A stretch of DNA of 64,000 bases from Novosphingobium sp. SG919. Lineage in GTDB: Bacteria > Pseudomonadota > Alphaproteobacteria > Sphingomonadales > Sphingomonadaceae. How positions within the stretch are numbered: the first letter of the stretch is position 1; each line of letters begins with the position of its first letter. The notes under the pieces were generated by a model, which had not been told where the DNA came from, ran no database searches, and saw nothing but the letters and a program-made list of their open reading frames with translations. Positions 7,997 through 16,036 of this stretch are shown here, in pieces. The position numbers were made by a program, and so were the translations under genes. The DNA is taken from the NCBI RefSeq assembly GCF_012932495.1, contig NZ_JABCNG010000004.1, positions 62,001-126,000 of the forward strand, read 5' to 3'.

Positions 7997-8971
7997 GTGT
8001 CGCAACGATACGCGATAGGAACGGCGACACACGGACGGCGCGTGTTTGCCTGTGTTATCCGTGGCGAGCATGTCTGGGAAATCGCCCGCTTGCCAGGACT
8101 GGCGGCATTTCGTGACACCCTGGCTGTGTTCGAAGCGTGGGATTACGCCGATGGGCAAATTGCGGCCGTGATGCAGGATCCGCCCCCAGATTGCGCCATT
8201 CCATTGGCAGATGTGCGGCTCGAGGCACCGCTGCGGCCGCGGCAGATTTTCTGCACCGGCGCGAATTACCGCAGGCATGTGGCCGAACTCACCGCCAAGC
8301 AGACTGATCCTGTCACGGCAGGCATGTCGAGCGACGAACGCGTGGCAGCGGCCTACGCGATGATGGACGAACGCGCTCGCAATGGCGTGCCCTATGCCTT
8401 CGTGAAGCTGCCTTCAGCCGTGACGGGGCCATACGACCATATCGTTCTTCCAGCCGGTGTCGAAGAGCCGGACTGGGAGCTGGAACTGGGCGTGGTGATC
8501 GGCCGCCCCGTGCGACGCATTTCCCGGGAGAACGCGCTCTCGGCGGTGGCCGGCTATGTCGTCGCCAACGACATTTCGAGCCGTGACCGCATTTACCGTG
8601 CTGACATGAAAGTGATCGGCACGGATTGGTTGGCGTCCAAATGCCAGGAATCGTTCTTGCCGCTCGGGCCGTTTATCGCCCCTGCCCGGTTTGTCGCCGA
8701 TCCGCAGGATTTGCGCATCGAACTCAAGCTCAACGGTCAGACAATGCAGGATGAATCCACCGCTGACATGATTTTCGATGTTGCGCGGCAGATCGAATAC
8801 ATCTCCTCCCTCGTCCGGCTCTTGCCTGGAGATATCATCTGCACCGGCTCGCCTGCTGGAAACGGCACGCATTACCAGCGCTTCCTCCGGCCGGGCGACG
8901 TCGTGGAGGGAACGATCACCGGTCTGGGAACCCAGCGACTGACCTGTATCGCCGAGCCCGTGCAGCCTTGA
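7997..8971 (+). CDS. Fumarylacetoacetate hydrolase family protein, copy 1
   Basis: 324 residues from GTG 7997, which has GGGAGAAAC directly upstream; earlier in-frame starts overlap the NTF2-like gene. The FAH-fold core shows the metal ligands in PDWELELGVVIG and VANDISSRD, the substrate loop TGANYRRH, and the terminal ICTGSPAGNG motif. Family members hydrolyse or decarboxylate the keto acids that follow aromatic ring cleavage. Its place at the end of an operon with an extradiol dioxygenase fits hydrolysis or isomerisation of the cleavage product. It converges with the minus-strand FAH gene, with about 55 bases between them. Confidence 0.85.
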   Translation: MSQRYAIGTATHGRRVFACVIRGEHVWEIARLPGLAAFRDTLAVFEAWDYADGQIAAVMQDPPPDCAIPLADVRLEAPLRPRQIFCTGANYRRHVAELTAKQTDPVTAGMSSDERVAAAYAMMDERARNGVPYAFVKLPSAVTGPYDHIVLPAGVEEPDWELELGVVIGRPVRRISRENALSAVAGYVVANDISSRDRIYRADMKVIGTDWLASKCQESFLPLGPFIAPARFVADPQDLRIELKLNGQTMQDESTADMIFDVARQIEYISSLVRLLPGDIICTGSPAGNGTHYQRFLRPGDVVEGTITGLGTQRLTCIAEPVQP

Positions 8972-9026
8972 GAAAGTGCGCATGAAGTCCGGGCTCGATT
9001 GAACAGGGTTCATCGAGCCCGGGTTG

Positions 9027-9998
9027 TCATCCTTGCGCGACCTTTTGGACGATGCGTCCAAACAGCGTTTCACCCGCAAGCCCGCGCGCTTCCATTTCTA
9101 CGGTGTCGCCAAACGACATGAACGGCGTGCGGGCTTCTCCAGAATCGGCCAGTTCGATGCCGCGCCGTTCGGCGATGCAGGCCGAGCCAACCTCCCGATA
9201 GTTTTCGTTCGATATCGTTCCCGAGCCTATCACGGTGCCGGCGACCAGTTTGCGCGTCCTTGCGGCATGGGCAACCAGTTCGGCAAACGAGAAGGCCATC
9301 GGATAGCCATCCACCACGCCGAAGGGCTCTGCGTTCCATTTCACTTCCAGTGGCAGCGCAACGCGACCGTCGCGCCAGGCTTCGCCGAGCTCGTCCGGGG
9401 TGACCGCAAACGGCGCCATGGAACAGTGTGGCTTGGCCTGGATCCAGCCAAATCCGGTTTTCATCTCGATCGGCGCCAGTGCGCGCAAAGACCAGTCGTT
9501 GATCTGGACGATCAGTCTTATGTGTTCAGCCGCCCGCCGTGCATCGGTGCCCATGGGCACTTCATCGGTTACAACGCCGAATTCGCCTTCGAAGTCGATC
9601 CCGTCAGCTTCGGTCGGCACGATGAGATCGTCATAGGGACCATAGAAATGATCGGATGCCCCCTGGTACATCAGCGGCCGATCGGTGGGCGGCAAATCCA
9701 TCCTGAACACGCGCGACATGAGCACGGCGTGACTGAGATAGGTTGACCCGTCGAGCCATTGCCAGGCGCGCGGCAATGGCGCCGCCAGATCGGCGGACCG
9801 GATCGGTTCGCCGGCGGCAACATCGGCCTCGAGCGTTCCGGCGAGCTGGCGCAGAGCCGGTTCCGCGATTGACCAATTTTCCATCGCCTCCTGCAGCGTG
9901 CCGGCAATCCCTGTGGCGGCAACAAAACGGGTGCCATCACGAGACACCACGACCAGTTGACCGTCAGGATCGCCGTTGCGGATCGTCGCAATTTTCAT
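9027..9998 (-). CDS. Fumarylacetoacetate hydrolase family protein, copy 2
   Basis: 323 residues, distinct from copy 1. The N-terminal MKIATIRNGDPDGQLVVVSRDG segment is the small N-terminal domain of the longer FAH-like proteins. The metal ligands are in GIDFEGEFGVV and IVQINDWSLR, and VAGTVIGSGTISN is the substrate loop. It is 30 bases downstream of the DenD-like SDR on the same strand, so the two form an operon that faces the main catabolic transcript. It may act on a second cleavage product or on a side-chain keto acid. Substrate unknown. Confidence 0.85.
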   Translation of the reverse strand: MKIATIRNGDPDGQLVVVSRDGTRFVAATGIAGTLQEAMENWSIAEPALRQLAGTLEADVAAGEPIRSADLAAPLPRAWQWLDGSTYLSHAVLMSRVFRMDLPPTDRPLMYQGASDHFYGPYDDLIVPTEADGIDFEGEFGVVTDEVPMGTDARRAAEHIRLIVQINDWSLRALAPIEMKTGFGWIQAKPHCSMAPFAVTPDELGEAWRDGRVALPLEVKWNAEPFGVVDGYPMAFSFAELVAHAARTRKLVAGTVIGSGTISNENYREVGSACIAERRGIELADSGEARTPFMSFGDTVEMEARGLAGETLFGRIVQKVAQG

Positions 9999-10028
9999 AC
10001 TGTCCTCCCAAACAAACTTATTGAATTA

Positions 10029-10976
10029 TCATTCGAAAATGCGCCGGATAAGGTCGTCAACGCTCCCATCGTGCCGGAAGCCGAGACTGTCGGCCAAAGG
10101 CGTTTTCAGATCTGGTTGTCGCCCGAACTGCCGTTCCACATCCGGGTCCGGGTGAAACGCCACAGTGGCTCCGCTATCGGGAAAACGTTGCGCCAGGCCG
10201 TCTATCAACGCGCGAAAGCTGATTTTCTGGGCCGGGAGGGTCAAGGCGCGGCGGGTGCCAAGCCTTTCCGGCGCTATGCTGCCGGCGTGGACCAGGCAGG
10301 CCACGCAGGCGGAAACGGAGAGCCACCACGCGGCGCCATCTGCCGACACGGGAAGACACTGGGCGCGGCCGGCCGCATAATCAAAAAACAAGGTATTCAT
10401 AAATGCAGACCGCAGGCGCTGGTCAGTGTCTCGGCGGGCGACGATGCCCGGCAAGCGAAGGGCCAAGCCATCAATCCAACCCCGCCCGCTCATGTGTTCA
10501 ATCGCGATTTCGATCATGCGCTTGTGGCAGCCGTAGACCATGGCCGGACGAGGCGTCGTCTCGTCGTCGACAGGATCAGTCTGATCCGGTCCGAACACAG
10601 CAACCGAGCATGCAAACACCACGCGGGGGCGGTTTTGTGCAATCCGCAGGCGTTCGAGCATGTCCAGTGTCGCGTCGACATTGGTTTTTCGCGCGCGCAC
10701 TGGGTCCGCTTCCGCAGCGCCGCCGAGGATGCTGCCCAGATGGAACACGATGTTGGCGGGCGTGCTGAATGCCCGATCCAGAACACCGGCGTCAGTCAGG
10801 TCGCCGGTAATCATTTCGATGCGGTCGGTTTCGAAAGTAGACGGTGCTGTAACGTCGATCAATGCGAAATTGCAATCCGAATAATCGGGAGAGGCGAGCA
10901 ACGCATGGACTAATCGACTGCCTATGAAACCGCCGGCGCCTGTCACGACAATTCGGCGTTTCTCGTCCTTATCCAT
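10029..10976 (-). CDS. NAD-dependent epimerase/dehydratase-type SDR (DenD-like)
   Basis: 315 residues of extended SDR type. The cofactor motif GAGGFIGSRLV is at about residues 13-23, VFHLGSILGG follows strand four, and YGCHK supplies the YxxxK active site. The overall pattern resembles D-erythronate dehydrogenase and related hydroxy-acid 3-dehydrogenases rather than sugar-nucleotide epimerases. It is the first gene of a two-gene minus-strand operon with FAH copy 2. In this context it may oxidise a hydroxy acid from ring degradation. The DenD resemblance is recognition from memory, not a search. Confidence 0.75.
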   Translation of the reverse strand: MDKDEKRRIVVTGAGGFIGSRLVHALLASPDYSDCNFALIDVTAPSTFETDRIEMITGDLTDAGVLDRAFSTPANIVFHLGSILGGAAEADPVRARKTNVDATLDMLERLRIAQNRPRVVFACSVAVFGPDQTDPVDDETTPRPAMVYGCHKRMIEIAIEHMSGRGWIDGLALRLPGIVARRDTDQRLRSAFMNTLFFDYAAGRAQCLPVSADGAAWWLSVSACVACLVHAGSIAPERLGTRRALTLPAQKISFRALIDGLAQRFPDSGATVAFHPDPDVERQFGRQPDLKTPLADSLGFRHDGSVDDLIRRIFE

Positions 10977-11170
10977 GGACGTCTACTCCCTACCCCCAAT
11001 CTTGTGTTCTCCAGAGTTTGCGGGAAAGATCTTCAACGTGTCAAAGCCTTCTGGCCGAATGCACCTATCGTCGCCGCGAATAGGACAGATCTTGGACGGC
11101 TTGGACAGATTCCACAGCGCCACGGCTGGAGGCAAAAACCGCCAGTTCAGCGTCGGCCCGGCAATGACGC

Positions 11171-12139
11171 TCAGGCGGGGTCTGGAAACGTCATGCGCCG
11201 GGAGCGGCGGAGCTGCGCTGGACTCATGCCGGTGTGCTGCTGAAAAGCCCGGCTGAAGGCAAAGCTGCTGCTGTAGTTCAAGTCATGCGCGATTTTCGCC
11301 ACGGACTCGCCCTGGAGCAGCTGTTGCTGCGCTGTTTCGAAGCGCACGTGTCTGACGTAGTCCGCTGGACTTGAGCCGATGGCATGCTTGAAGTGAGCGG
11401 CGAACTTGGATCGAGACTGCCCTGCAAGAGACGCCATATTGGCCAAATTCCAGTTCATGCCTGGCTTGGCATGGATGTGGTGGAGCAAGCGCGCCAATTT
11501 GGGATCGGTCATGCCGCGCAGCCGGCCGGGACCATGTTCATGATCCAACGTCCATGATCTCAGTGTCTCGATCAGCAACGCCTCCAGCAGGCGCGCCGCG
11601 GTCGCCGCATAACCCGGGCGGCTGTTGCGTTCCTCGTCGACAAACGCGAGGACTGCCTGAAGCAGCCCTTCTGTCCCTTTGCCCAATTCGTTGGTCACGA
11701 TCACGGCGGGCAGATCCTGCAGCAAAGATCCCAGATGAGGCTGCTCGAAAAGACAGATTCCGCCGAGTAGTGTTGCCGCGAGAGGTTCTTCGCCAGCTTC
11801 GATTATCAACGACTGGTCCAGCCCGTCATCTGGCGACCATTGCTCGGCATGGTCGCGCATGGCCAGATCGAGAATGCCGTACCGTTGCACGGCCTGCCCC
11901 GTTTCGATCCGATAATTGGGCCATCGCGGCAGGAATATCAGGTCGCCGGAGGTCAATACCTCGACCCTGTCCTCGCAGACCAATCGCGCGGTGCCGCTGA
12001 CGAGATAGTGGAACGGGCAGGCGCCATCCATGCGGCTGCCGGCTCCCATTTCAACCACTACATCTCGACCAAGTTGCATGCGTGCAATGAGGGGCGAGGT
12101 CAGCCTGATCCTGGCAAGCGCGAAGGCAAGTGCATCCAT
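11171..12139 (-). CDS. AraC-family transcriptional regulator
   Basis: 322 residues. An N-terminal cupin-like effector domain (about 1-190, with FHYLVSGTARLVCEDRVEVL) is followed by two AraC helix-turn-helix motifs at the C-terminus, in LANMASLAGQSRSKFAAHFK and VAKIAHDLNYSSSFAFSRAF. It is divergent from the complete Rieske oxygenase gene with only 93 bases between them, so that gene is its most likely target. The effector is probably an aromatic acid, but this is inference. No clear ribosome site precedes ATG 12139, so the start is moderately certain. Confidence 0.88.
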   Translation of the reverse strand: MDALAFALARIRLTSPLIARMQLGRDVVVEMGAGSRMDGACPFHYLVSGTARLVCEDRVEVLTSGDLIFLPRWPNYRIETGQAVQRYGILDLAMRDHAEQWSPDDGLDQSLIIEAGEEPLAATLLGGICLFEQPHLGSLLQDLPAVIVTNELGKGTEGLLQAVLAFVDEERNSRPGYAATAARLLEALLIETLRSWTLDHEHGPGRLRGMTDPKLARLLHHIHAKPGMNWNLANMASLAGQSRSKFAAHFKHAIGSSPADYVRHVRFETAQQQLLQGESVAKIAHDLNYSSSFAFSRAFQQHTGMSPAQLRRSRRMTFPDPA

Positions 12140-12232
12140 GTGGACGATCTGTATCGAAATAACGCCGAATTGTCACTATTCATGCCAGGACTGCACCGGC
12201 ATTCTGGAGCGCGCAAAAAACAGGAGAGGTTT
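12140..12232. promoter_or_regulatory. Divergent promoter region, AraC regulator / Rieske oxygenase
   Basis: This 93-base gap must hold both promoters and the AraC operator. A ribosome site AGGAG at 12222-12226 serves the Rieske GTG start. I see no clear direct repeats in it. Confidence 0.35.
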
Positions 12233-13288
12233 GTGTATCCACTCAACGCGGGCGCCCCTTGGCCGGTAAACCAATGGTATGTCGCCGGATTTTCTTCCGA
12301 GATAAGCGAAACGCCAATGGCGCGCTTTTACCTCGGGCGTCGTGTCGTGGTGTTTCGCGACGATCAGGGCGAGGTCCATGCCCTGGCAGGTCTTTGCCCG
12401 CACCGCATGATGCCGATGGAACTGGGTACGCTCAAGGACGGCAAGATCGTGTGTGGCTACCATGGGCTTGCCTTCGATCTGCAGGGGAAGTGCGTTGCGG
12501 CGCCGACTGCGGTTTCGGTTCCCAATTGCGCACTGGACGCATTCCTTGTCCGCGAGGCCGCCCCTCTGGTGTGGATCTGGATGGGGGATGCGGCGCTTGG
12601 CCAACGCACGCCCTTGCCACCACAACAGGCGTGCCTGATCGGCAGCGAGGGCTGTTTGACCCAGTGTGTCGACTACACGCTGCTCAAATCTCGCTACATG
12701 CTGTTGATCGACAATCTGTTTGATCTGAGCCATCTCGGATTTATCCATGCCAGCATCGTGGGCGAGGGCGGCATCGCCTTGATCAAACCCGATGTGGAGG
12801 AGCGCGAGGGGCGCCTCATCGTTTCGCGAACCGAATGCGACACGACGCCCGACGATTTCCAACGGTTCCTTTTCCCCGACATTGCCGAGCGCGTGACCGT
12901 TGGAATTGGCACCGATTTGATTGGCATATCGCTGATCAACGCCGGCAGTTTCACGCGTTCTGGTCCCTCTGCCGATTCGGCTCTACTGGGCCAGGTGAAC
13001 TTCATCCATTGCCTCACTCCCGAAACCGAAACGACCACGCATTACTGGATCATGCTCACGCGAGATTTCCGCCTCGATGATGAAATTCTGAGCAGCGCCC
13101 TTGCTGCGCAAAACAAGGCTGTCGTCGCGCAGGACAAGGCCGCCCTGGAAGCAATCGAGGAGGCTTTCGCCTCGGGCACGCCGTTGCCCCGGGAAATCTC
13201 CATGTCCTCCGATTTGGGAGCGATGCGCGCGCGCTTGCGGATCACGCAGATGATCCGCAATGATGCTTCCGCGCTCGCTCCGCCTTGA
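12233..13288 (+). CDS. Rieske [2Fe-2S] oxygenase, VanA-like, complete
   Basis: 351 residues from GTG 12233, which has AGGAG 6 bases upstream. The Rieske motif C-x-H...C-x2-H is at C55, H57, C74 and H77 (LCPHRMM and CGYHGLAF). The catalytic Fe(II) site is in DNLFDLSHLGFIH, giving H167 and H172. Length and motifs match vanillate O-demethylase and related aromatic O-demethylases or N-demethylases, which use a separate flavin/2Fe-2S reductase. No reductase gene lies nearby, so the protein must borrow one. It is the last gene before the tRNA boundary and is probably controlled by the divergent AraC regulator. Confidence 0.9.
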   Translation: MYPLNAGAPWPVNQWYVAGFSSEISETPMARFYLGRRVVVFRDDQGEVHALAGLCPHRMMPMELGTLKDGKIVCGYHGLAFDLQGKCVAAPTAVSVPNCALDAFLVREAAPLVWIWMGDAALGQRTPLPPQQACLIGSEGCLTQCVDYTLLKSRYMLLIDNLFDLSHLGFIHASIVGEGGIALIKPDVEEREGRLIVSRTECDTTPDDFQRFLFPDIAERVTVGIGTDLIGISLINAGSFTRSGPSADSALLGQVNFIHCLTPETETTTHYWIMLTRDFRLDDEILSSALAAQNKAVVAQDKAALEAIEEAFASGTPLPREISMSSDLGAMRARLRITQMIRNDASALAPP

Positions 13289-13433
13289 GCGCAACCGCTT
13301 CGTACTGGCGGCGCGAACCTGGCAACGAGCAACCTTGGCATCGTTCTACTTGCTGTCCGGAACATTTTGATGTTGTGAGGCAGGCGCGGCCCCACTGTCT
13401 TTCCCCACCCTCGCGCTCGCCGCCACTGTGCTC
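13289..13433. other. Gap between Rieske gene and integrase relic
   Basis: Together with the relic, about 285 bases lie between the Rieske stop and the tRNA. Short open frames here have no family features. I see no clear terminator after the Rieske gene. Confidence 0.5.
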
Positions 13434-13568
13434 ATCTGGCAATGTGATCGGGGTGTCCCGAGCCACGCCGCCCAGCATGCAGCGCAGCTCATCAATGTCC
13501 GTAATCGCAGGTGGGCGCCATCTCTTCGGCATCTGCTGCCGTAAGCGCTTGGCTATTTCAATGGCCGA
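13434..13568 (-). pseudogene. Probable relic of a P4-type tyrosine integrase
   Basis: Read away from the tRNA 3' end, this stretch gives an uninterrupted peptide with two segments that resemble P4-family integrases. One is AIEIAKRLRQQM (compare ETAKRVRQRMSAVF, at the core-binding/catalytic junction). The other is PPAITDIDELRCMLGGV (compare PAITDLDELRAMLRAVE, just before the catalytic domain). The section normally between them is missing, and neither the arm-binding domain nor the RHRY catalytic residues are present. It begins a few bases after the tRNA CCA, where such integrase genes normally lie. The assignment is from remembered family patterns and needs a database search. Confidence 0.45.
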
Positions 13569-13574
13569 GCCGCT

Positions 13575-13667
13575 TGGCGGAGACGGAGGGATTCGAACCC
13601 TCGGTACCGGATTTACCAGTACGACGGTTTAGCAAACCGTTGGTTTCAGCCACTCACCCACGTCTCC
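13575..13667 (-). tRNA. tRNA-Ser (anticodon GCU)
   Basis: On the minus strand the 7-base acceptor stem GGAGACG pairs with CGTCTCC, followed by discriminator G and an encoded CCA. The anticodon arm reads ACGGTTTGCTAAACCGT with anticodon GCT. A long variable arm (TACTGG...CCGGTA) marks class II tRNA-Ser. The T arm contains GGTTCGAATCC. Its 3' end faces the catabolic cluster, the usual side for island integration. Confidence 0.97.
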
Positions 13668-13949
13668 GGATCGCAGCGGCGAGGGCGGCCTATAACGGGG
13701 GTTGTGGGGCGGGGCAAGCGGTCTGTTGTGATTTTTCCCCAGGCCTGCGGATCGCCCTGTGGACAGTGGCCTTGGCCGCTCCCGGCGCCTGCCCGGCCCG
13801 GTTCGAATCCGTTTGGGCGCAATTTCGACTCGGCTCATCGCCCGTTCATTGTGAAGGGCGAAACCTGTGGCGGAAGGAAACAATCGGATTGCCGCGCGGC
13901 GTGGCTGGCGCCATGTCCGGCAGGTCGCATGAAGGGGACGGGAAACACA

Positions 13950-14753
13950 ATGAAGCGTGCCATCCATTATCGCATGGCCATGGGCCTTGCCGGCCTTGGC
14001 CTGGTTGCAGCGCCCTTGGTCCCAACGCAGGCCCAGGCCCAGGTGCAGACGATCGATCCCAATTCCGCGATCGACAGCGACCTGGCGCCGCAGCCCGGCA
14101 CCACCCCGGCCGCGCCGCGCGCCACGCCGGTGCAGCCGGCGCCCACCACGCCACCGCCCAGCGGTGCGCCTTATGCCAGTCCCGCCCCGGCAACCGCTCC
14201 CCTGCCGCCTGCCGCCCCGTCGGCTGCCACCCCGCCGCCGGCAGGGGCGCAGCCAGCCGGTGCCAACGGCCAGTCGTGGCATGAAGACGATCTGATCGGT
14301 GCGGCCGAGGGCGTGTTTGGCAAGGGCGCCAAGGGCCTGGCCATGATGATCCGCGACATCCTCAAGAAGCAGGGTGAGCCGATCGGCTATATCACCGGGC
14401 GCGAGGCGGGCGGCGCGCTGGTGGTGGGCGTGCGCTATGGCTCGGGCACGCTGCACCACAAGGTGGAGGGCGACATGCCGGTCTATTGGACCGGGCCTTC
14501 GGTGGGTTTCGATGCGGGGGCCAATGCCGGCAACACGTTCGTGCTGGTCTACAATCTCTATGACACCAACGACATGTATCATCGCTTTGGCGCGGGCGAG
14601 GGGCAGGCCTATCTGATCGGCGGCTTCAACGTCAGCTATCTGCGCCGTGGCGACGTGGTGCTGATTCCCGTGCGCATGGGCGCGGGCCTGCGGCTGGGCA
14701 TCAACGCGGGCTACATGAAGTTCAGCCACAAGCAGACCTGGTTGCCGTTCTAA
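13950..14753 (+). CDS. DUF1134 family exported protein
   Basis: 267 residues from ATG 13950 (GACGGGA upstream; ATG 13929 is an alternative). A signal peptide ends near AQAQVQT, followed by a long Pro/Ala-rich linker (about residues 35-110) and then the DUF1134 domain (about 120-267), which is glycine-rich and contains YITGREAGGALVVGVRYGSG. The domain is widespread in alphaproteobacteria and probably periplasmic; its function is unknown. Relatives resemble a compact beta-structured envelope protein. It stands alone between the tRNA and the aminotransferase gene. Confidence 0.85.
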   Translation: MKRAIHYRMAMGLAGLGLVAAPLVPTQAQAQVQTIDPNSAIDSDLAPQPGTTPAAPRATPVQPAPTTPPPSGAPYASPAPATAPLPPAAPSAATPPPAGAQPAGANGQSWHEDDLIGAAEGVFGKGAKGLAMMIRDILKKQGEPIGYITGREAGGALVVGVRYGSGTLHHKVEGDMPVYWTGPSVGFDAGANAGNTFVLVYNLYDTNDMYHRFGAGEGQAYLIGGFNVSYLRRGDVVLIPVRMGAGLRLGINAGYMKFSHKQTWLPF

Positions 14754-14856
14754 CGAGGCGCCGCGCGCGCCACGGGGTGCAAACCCTCTTGCGCGCGCGC
14801 GCCGGCACCGGCATGGGGGCGGCGTTCTTTTCAGTCAGCCGTGAAAGAAAGTCCCC

Positions 14857-16032
14857 ATGCTCGAAAACCTGGCTCCGCAACCGGCCGATGCCTTGCTGGC
14901 GCTGATCAAGCTGCACAATGCTGATCCGCGCGATACCAAGATCGACCTTGGCGTGGGCGTCTATCGCACCGCCGATGGCGCAACCCCGGTGTTCAAGGCG
15001 ATCAAGGCCGCCGAAGCCAAGCTGCTCGCCGATCAGGATTCCAAGGCCTACCTTGGCCCCGAAGGCGACATGGGCTTTGTCAACGCGCTGATTCCCTATG
15101 TGTTCGGGGTCGATTTCGACACTGCCAAGGTGGATGGCATGCAGGCGCCGGGCGGCACCGGCGCCGTGCGCCTGGCGATCGAAGTGGCCAAGCGCGCTGG
15201 CATCAAGCGCGTGTGGATGGGCACCCCTTCGTGGCCCAACCATGCCCAGATCGTGGCCGCTTCGGGCCTGGAACTCAAGACGTTCAAGCACACCGCCGCT
15301 GATGGCACGGCAGATCTGCCCGCGCTCAAGGCCGCGCTTGAAGACGCCGAACCCACCGATCTGGTGCTGCTGCACGGCTGCTGCCACAACCCCACCGGTG
15401 TCGATTATACCCCGGCACAGTGGGACGAGATCGCCCCGCTGCTCGCCGCCAAGGGCGTGCTGCCGCTGATCGACCTGGCCTACCAGGGCCTGGGTGAAGG
15501 CATGGAAGCCGATGCCTATGGCCTGCGCAAGGTGCTTGCTGCGGTGCCCGAGGCGCTGGTTGCCTATTCGTGCGACAAGAACTTCGGCCTCTACCGCGAT
15601 CGCGTCGGTGCGTTCTACGCCGTAACGGCGGACAAGGAAGCGCTGGCGAAGGCGATGTCCAACGGCGCCACCATCGCCCGTGCTTCGTGGTCGATGCCGC
15701 CCGATCACGGCGCGGCGGCCGTGCGCCTGGTGCTGGCCGATGCGGAACTGACCGCGCTGTGGCTGGCCGAACTGGACGAAATGCGCGATCGCATGCGCTG
15801 GGTGCGTGACCGCCTGGCGCAGGCGCAGCAGGTCGGCCCCATCGCCATGGCGCCGCTGGGTACGCAAAACGGGCTGTTCTCGATGCTGCCGCTGTCGAGC
15901 GAGCAGATCCTGGCCATCCGCGAGCGCCACGGGGTCTATATGGCGGGCACTGGCCGCATCAACATTGCCGGCCTTACCAACGGCAATATCGACCAGTTCA
16001 TCGAAGCCCTGCGCGATATCGCCACGGCCTGA
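14857..16032 (+). CDS. tyrB: Aromatic/aspartate aminotransferase (class I)
   Basis: 391 residues of PLP-dependent fold type I aminotransferase. The N-terminal LGVGVYRTADGATPVF and the NPTG element (N178, in CCHNPTGVD) are the subgroup I-alpha AspC/TyrB signature. The PLP lysine is K241 in SCDKNFGLYRDRVG, where most relatives have SFSKNFGLY. It transfers amino groups between aspartate, tyrosine or phenylalanine and 2-oxoglutarate in the cytoplasm. It starts about 100 bases after the DUF1134 gene and is followed by a nitronate monooxygenase 4 bases downstream. The aromatic versus aspartate preference is not decidable here, so the symbol is approximate. Confidence 0.85.
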   Translation: MLENLAPQPADALLALIKLHNADPRDTKIDLGVGVYRTADGATPVFKAIKAAEAKLLADQDSKAYLGPEGDMGFVNALIPYVFGVDFDTAKVDGMQAPGGTGAVRLAIEVAKRAGIKRVWMGTPSWPNHAQIVAASGLELKTFKHTAADGTADLPALKAALEDAEPTDLVLLHGCCHNPTGVDYTPAQWDEIAPLLAAKGVLPLIDLAYQGLGEGMEADAYGLRKVLAAVPEALVAYSCDKNFGLYRDRVGAFYAVTADKEALAKAMSNGATIARASWSMPPDHGAAAVRLVLADAELTALWLAELDEMRDRMRWVRDRLAQAQQVGPIAMAPLGTQNGLFSMLPLSSEQILAIRERHGVYMAGTGRINIAGLTNGNIDQFIEALRDIATA

Positions 16033-16036
16033 TGCC

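Larger units (their letters stand above)
1..13574. mobile_element. Putative catabolic genomic island bordering tRNA-Ser (left end outside window)
   Basis: Genes from 1 to 13288 are all catabolic or regulatory accessory genes, whereas everything beyond the tRNA-Ser at 13575 is mostly core housekeeping. A probable integrase relic abuts the tRNA 3' end. An intact integrase and a second attachment repeat are not in view, so the island assignment rests on context only. Confidence 0.35.

Noticed and set aside
13285..14284. Open frames running through the tRNA, with peptides GGIRTLGTGFTS and EGFEPSVPDLPVRR
   Set aside because: These are the familiar false translations of the antisense of tRNA-Ser; they overlap a well-formed tRNA gene.
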